NCBI GenBank assembly: GCA_934365195.1
Contig: CAKRNA010000003.1
Span: 124,001 to 188,000, forward strand
Source: an uncultured Clostridia bacterium
GTDB lineage: Bacteria; Bacillota; Clostridia; Christensenellales; CAAEEZ01
Reading direction: 5' to 3'
Length of the DNA: 64,000 nt
This document shows, piece after piece, positions 60,942 through 64,000 of the stretch (the first letter of the stretch is position 1; every line of letters starts with the position of its first letter). The translations under genes were made by a program, and so were the position numbers. Below the pieces are notes generated by a model. It was given only the letters and a program-made list of their open reading frames with translations, did no database searches and was not told where the DNA came from.

Positions 60942-61948
60942 TTCAAATCCTCTAAGTTATATCTTTTGATTACGGGCTTTCCTATCCCTTCAAGAACGAC
61001 TAGGTCGATAGTTTTATTATCGCCCCTTTTTTTGTCCTTTGATAAAAAGACAGTAAGATCGCCCTCGTAGTCGTACTTATCGTAGCCGTAACGCTTTACT
61101 AAGCCGATTATCTCCTCTTTTTCCTCTTTATCTATATTGCAGTAATTATTTACTATATATTCTATACCTTTTACAACGGCAACCCCGTGCGGAACTTCAA
61201 AATCAGTCACCTTTTCAATAGCGTGCCCGAAAGTGTGCCCAAGGTTAAGTAGTTTGCGCACTCCACCCTCGTTTTCGTCCGCTTCTACGATTTTGACTTT
61301 GCACTCGATACACAAAGTCACAAACTCCAAAAAGTTGTTTTCGTTTAAGCCCTCTTTCACTATTTCAAGTAGCCTTCCGCCCTCGAGCATTGCGTATTTT
61401 ATGCCCTCGCCAAGCCCCGATATAATCTCTTTTTGCGGCAAGGTTTTAAGCGTTTTAATATCCGCAAATACAAGGCTAGGCTGGTAAAAAGCACCAACTA
61501 GGTTTTTACCCTCTGCTACGTCGATAGCCGTCTTTCCGCCGATAGAGGCGTCTAAAATAGAAAGCAAAGTAGTAGGCACGATGATATGCCTTATCCCCCT
61601 AAGATACGTAGCCGCAACAAAGCCTGCAACGTCACTTACAACGCCGCCGCCAAGCGACAAAACCACGTCCTGTCTGGTTAGGCTGTTTTTAATTAAAACC
61701 TTAAGTATGCTTTGGTAGGTATCGAAGTTTTTGTTTTCTTCCCCCGCTTTTATCACAAAACTTACCGCCTCATAGCCTTCCTTTTCTAGCGAACTAATTA
61801 CGCTATCAAGGTAAATTTTGGCGTTAGTATCGGTGATAACCGCAACTTTTCGTGGGCTTAGCAGGTTTTTACAAGCCTTGCCTAAGTTTTCCAACTCGTC
61901 TAAAACTACGCTATATTTTTTAGAGGTGTTTACTTTGATTTCAGTCAT
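60938..61948 (-). CDS. aroB: 3-dehydroquinate synthase
   Basis: 336 residues. The NAD-binding loop LSLGGGVVSDVAGFVAAT (about 97-114), VPTTLLSILDASIGGKTAID (about 124-143) and the metal His residues in LNLGHTFGHAIEK (about 230-242) are all conserved. It cyclises DAHP to 3-dehydroquinate. It overlaps both neighbours (tyrA 8 bases, aroA 4 bases). Confidence 0.97.
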   Translation of the reverse strand: MTEIKVNTSKKYSVVLDELENLGKACKNLLSPRKVAVITDTNAKIYLDSVISSLEKEGYEAVSFVIKAGEENKNFDTYQSILKVLIKNSLTRQDVVLSLGGGVVSDVAGFVAATYLRGIRHIIVPTTLLSILDASIGGKTAIDVAEGKNLVGAFYQPSLVFADIKTLKTLPQKEIISGLGEGIKYAMLEGGRLLEIVKEGLNENNFLEFVTLCIECKVKIVEADENEGGVRKLLNLGHTFGHAIEKVTDFEVPHGVAVVKGIEYIVNNYCNIDKEEKEEIIGLVKRYGYDKYDYEGDLTVFLSKDKKRGDNKTIDLVVLEGIGKPVIKRYNLEDLK

Positions 61949-62801
61949 TGTTTACTCCGTTTTTTCTGGATTTTTCCGCCGATTCTTTTAGTGCGTTACC
62001 TTTTTGTAACAACTCTTTTAAAAGTTCCTCGTTGCCGCTATCTATTGCGTTTTTGTACTGCTGCAAATTATTGATTAAATCGTCTATTTGCGGCGACAAA
62101 TTATCTCGGTTTTCTATCATAAGTTCCGCCCACATTGTAGGCTCTAATTTTGCCACCCTCGTCATATCCCTAAAACTGCCTGCCGAATAGCCCACGTGCT
62201 TTTGCGACAGCGGATTTTTTATATATGCGCTAGACACGACGTGTGCCAGTTGCGAGGTGTAACTGATGATTTCGTCGTGAGTACTGCTATCGGTGATTAC
62301 CACGTTCAAACAGCCTAGGCTAATCCAAAACGCCTTTAACGAAGCGGTGGTTTTGATATCGCCGTTCACCGTTACTAATATAAAGAACGCCCTATCAAGC
62401 AAATTACCGGTTGAGTGTGCTATTCCCGAAAACTCTCTTCCTGCCATCGGGTGTCCGCCGTAGTACTTAATCTTAGGGTAAGCCTTGGCAAGTTTTTTCA
62501 TCTCGTCAACCACTATCCTCTTGTTGCCGCAACAGTCCACTATCACCGTGCCGTCCTTTAATTTTGGCGAGATTTCCTTTATGATATTTATGGCAATACG
62601 AGGATTAGTAGCCACTATCACCATATCTATTTTACCATAATCTTCCAAAGTTAGTACGTGGTTAATTGCTTTTAACATTTTTGCTTTCAGCAAACTGTCC
62701 TCGCTTACGTCAAAGCCGTAAACCACGTTGTCGGTATTTTTTATTATGCTTCTTCCTATCGAGCCGCCTATTAGCCCCAGCCCGAATATTGCTATATTCA
62801 T
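61941..62801 (-). CDS. tyrA: Prephenate dehydrogenase
   Basis: 286 residues without ACT domain. The NAD fold starts IAIFGLGLIGGSIGRSI (3-19). Substrate residues are in YYGGHPMAGREFSGIAHS (about 113-130) with catalytic His, and SQLAHVVSSA (about 187-196). It makes 4-hydroxyphenylpyruvate for Tyr. The absence of an ACT domain suggests that Tyr control works elsewhere, for example on DAHP synthase or through the leader peptide. One base separates it from the DAHP synthase gene. Confidence 0.95.
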   Translation of the reverse strand: MNIAIFGLGLIGGSIGRSIIKNTDNVVYGFDVSEDSLLKAKMLKAINHVLTLEDYGKIDMVIVATNPRIAINIIKEISPKLKDGTVIVDCCGNKRIVVDEMKKLAKAYPKIKYYGGHPMAGREFSGIAHSTGNLLDRAFFILVTVNGDIKTTASLKAFWISLGCLNVVITDSSTHDEIISYTSQLAHVVSSAYIKNPLSQKHVGYSAGSFRDMTRVAKLEPTMWAELMIENRDNLSPQIDDLINNLQQYKNAIDSGNEELLKELLQKGNALKESAEKSRKNGVNND

Positions 62802-62802
62802 A

Positions 62803-63807
62803 CTAGCCTCTTACTACCTCTAAAATCTTCTTTACGTCCTTTACTACTTCCTCGAATTGCTCCGGTTTTAGCGATTGTGCGCCGTCGCATAATGCGTGTT
62901 GCGGGTCGTTGTGAACCTCTATTAGCAAGCCGTCGCAACCACAAGCAGCCGAAGCCCTTGCCATAGGTCTTACCAGCCTGTTTATGCCCGATGCGTGCGA
63001 CGGATCGACAATTACGGGTAGGTGCGTTTTCTCTTTAAGTAGCGGAACGGCAGATAGGTCTAAGGTGTTTCTCGTGTACGGCTCGAAAGTACGGATACCC
63101 CTTTCGCAAAGTATTACCCTCTCGTTGCCCTCGCTCATAATGTACTCGGCGCTCATAAGCCACTCTTCCATAGTATTTGCTAGCCCTCTTTTTAGTAAAA
63201 CAGGCTTGTCCAGTTTGCCTAATTCTTTAAGTAGTTCGAAGTTTTGCATATTCCTTGCGCCGACTTGAATTAAATCAACGTCCTCAAAGTCCTTTATAAA
63301 GTGGTCGCTCATAATCTCTGACACGATAGGTAGCCCCGTCACTTCTCTTGCTTTTTTAAGTAAGTCCAGCCCCTCTACTCCAAGCCCTTGGAACGCATAC
63401 GGCGAAGTTCTAGGCTTAAACGCACCGCCTCTTAGCATCGTTGCGCCCGCTTTTTTCACAGCCTCGGCAATACTGATTACTTGCTTTTCACTCTCCACGC
63501 TGCAAGGTCCTGCTATAATTTGGAAATTGTTTCCGCCAAACTTCACGCCGCTTACGTCGATAATGCTATCCTCAGGGTGAAATTTGCGGTTTGCATTCTT
63601 AAAAGGCTCTTGAATACGGTTTACGCTGTCTACGATATCAAGCGAACGTATTAGGTCGATATCCACTTTGCTGGTATCTCCTATTAGTCCAAGAATGGTA
63701 CTTTCCACGCCGTTGGATTCGTGAACGTCAAGTCCTAGCCCTTTTATCCAACTAATCAGGCTTTCGGTTTGCTCTTTGTCGTGTGGCGACTTTAAGGTAA
63801 TAATCAT
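62803..63807 (-). CDS. aroF: DAHP synthase (type I-beta, with N-terminal ferredoxin-like domain)
   Basis: 334 residues. Residues about 1-70 form the ferredoxin-like regulatory domain known from Thermotoga-type enzymes, where it mediates Tyr/Phe feedback. The barrel follows with IIAGPCSVESEKQV (about 92-105), RGGAFKPRTSPYAFQGLG (about 120-137) and VDPSHASG (metal site, about 265). It joins PEP and erythrose-4-phosphate, the first step of the route. It is the first gene of the operon, directly behind the attenuator, and is preceded by AGGAG. Confidence 0.97.
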   Translation of the reverse strand: MIITLKSPHDKEQTESLISWIKGLGLDVHESNGVESTILGLIGDTSKVDIDLIRSLDIVDSVNRIQEPFKNANRKFHPEDSIIDVSGVKFGGNNFQIIAGPCSVESEKQVISIAEAVKKAGATMLRGGAFKPRTSPYAFQGLGVEGLDLLKKAREVTGLPIVSEIMSDHFIKDFEDVDLIQVGARNMQNFELLKELGKLDKPVLLKRGLANTMEEWLMSAEYIMSEGNERVILCERGIRTFEPYTRNTLDLSAVPLLKEKTHLPVIVDPSHASGINRLVRPMARASAACGCDGLLIEVHNDPQHALCDGAQSLKPEQFEEVVKDVKKILEVVRG

Positions 63808-63821
63808 TTTGTTTCTCCTAT

Positions 63822-63889
63822 AAAAAAACCGCCCTTAGTTTGTAAAGGCGGTAAAATTCATCAATATATTTTCAATTTATTTTAACCGC
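63822..63889 (-). promoter_or_regulatory. Transcription attenuator: antiterminator and terminator before the aromatic operon
   Basis: In the minus-strand RNA the terminator is ACCGCCTTTA (63852-63843) paired with TAAGGGCGGT (63837-63828), a full 10-bp stem (one G-U) with loop CAAAC and seven U. Its left arm can instead pair further upstream: ATTTTACCGC (63857-63848) with GCGGTTAAAAT (63889-63879), ten pairs with one bulged U. The two structures exclude each other. The upstream arm overlaps the last codons and stop of the leader ORF, so a ribosome finishing the leader blocks the antiterminator, while one stalled at the Tyr/Phe codons leaves it free. Confidence 0.9.
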
Positions 63890-63962
63890 ATACCAAACAA
63901 GACTTACCGTAATAGTAAGCCGAAAAATAGAAATAAACGTTGTTTGATAATACTTTTTTCAT
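63882..63962 (-). CDS. Aromatic leader peptide (Tyr/Phe-rich, 26 residues)
   Basis: ATG at 63962, SD AAGAGG eight bases upstream (63971-63976), stop TAA at 63882-63884. The peptide starts MKKVLSNNV, then Y-F-Y-F (residues 10-13), S-A, then Y-Y-Y (16-18), and ends GKSCLVCG. Seven of 26 residues are Tyr or Phe; there is no Trp. A small hairpin (CTTAC with GTAAG) covers the Tyr16-18 codons. It precedes the attenuator and the aroF-tyrA-aroB-aroA-aroC-pheA-aroEK-aroQ operon, so it is read as the sensor of charged tRNA-Tyr and tRNA-Phe. Confidence 0.88.
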   Translation of the reverse strand: MKKVLSNNVYFYFSAYYYGKSCLVCG

Positions 63963-63988
63963 AAAATAAACCTCTTTGCTACATTGTT

Positions 63989-63994
63989 ATTCTA
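63989..63994 (-). promoter_or_regulatory. Probable -10 of the aromatic operon promoter
   Basis: TAGAAT on the minus strand, seven bases before an expected start near 63982. The -35 would lie beyond the end of the window, so the promoter is only half visible. Confidence 0.45.
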
Positions 63995-64000
63995 TTACCA

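Noticed and set aside
63808..63990. T-box or TRAP-type control of the aromatic operon
   Set aside because: No T-box sequence or specifier-loop structure and no (G/T)AG repeats; the leader ORF with antiterminator explains the region better.

Overview
The window looks like chromosome of a low-GC, strictly anaerobic Gram-positive bacterium, most likely an uncultured gut-type member of the Clostridia. This rests on the large Bacillus-type SRP RNA, AddAB in place of RecBCD, an anaerobic class III ribonucleotide reductase as the only RNR seen, a bacterial V-type ATPase, PadR and DivIVA-like proteins, strong Shine-Dalgarno sites and sigma-A-type promoters. The exact lineage is inference. I see no mobile element, CRISPR array, rRNA or tRNA.

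Layout. 1-8.4 kb (minus strand): a GPH sugar symporter with a truncated metallophosphoesterase, a PadR/HAAS-membrane-protein pair, two Cys-containing flavodoxin-fold reductases, and pgsA-(small membrane protein)-valS. 8.7-13.9 kb (plus): a SsuA/THI5-type ABC importer and a GH3 beta-glucosidase. 14-25 kb (minus): a PepSY lipoprotein, then rpiB followed by a nine-gene V-type ATPase operon whose c subunit carries the Na+ ligand set. 24-38 kb (minus): lipoprotein-thpR-ZIP-sua5, corA with an unusual leader, a hypothetical membrane protein and addB-addA. 38-46 kb: two hypothetical proteins, a three-copy 42-bp repeat, a DivIVA-like protein, galK-pncB divergent from galT, and a Big2 lipoprotein. 46.7-55.5 kb: SRP RNA, nrdG, nrdD-trxB under NrdR boxes, and an FGGY kinase with an alkylglycerone-phosphate-synthase-like flavoprotein. 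55.9-64 kb (minus): an eight-gene operon covering the whole route from PEP and erythrose-4-phosphate to prephenate and on to the Phe and Tyr precursors.

The most striking element is at the right edge. Upstream of the aromatic operon lies a 26-codon leader ORF with seven Tyr/Phe codons (Y-F-Y-F and Y-Y-Y clusters), followed by mutually exclusive antiterminator and terminator hairpins. This is a complete, textbook-like ribosome-mediated attenuator in a Gram-positive context where T-box or TRAP control would usually be expected. The leader has no Trp codon and the operon has no trp gene, so signal and pathway match.

Other points for follow-up are an interleaved (pseudoknot-forming) pair of inverted repeats covering the corA ribosome binding site, two probably leaderless mRNAs (nrdG and an orphan gene), an NrdD with a fused redoxin domain in an operon with thioredoxin reductase, an AddB lacking the N-terminal P-loop, and a UGAC tetraloop in the SRP RNA.
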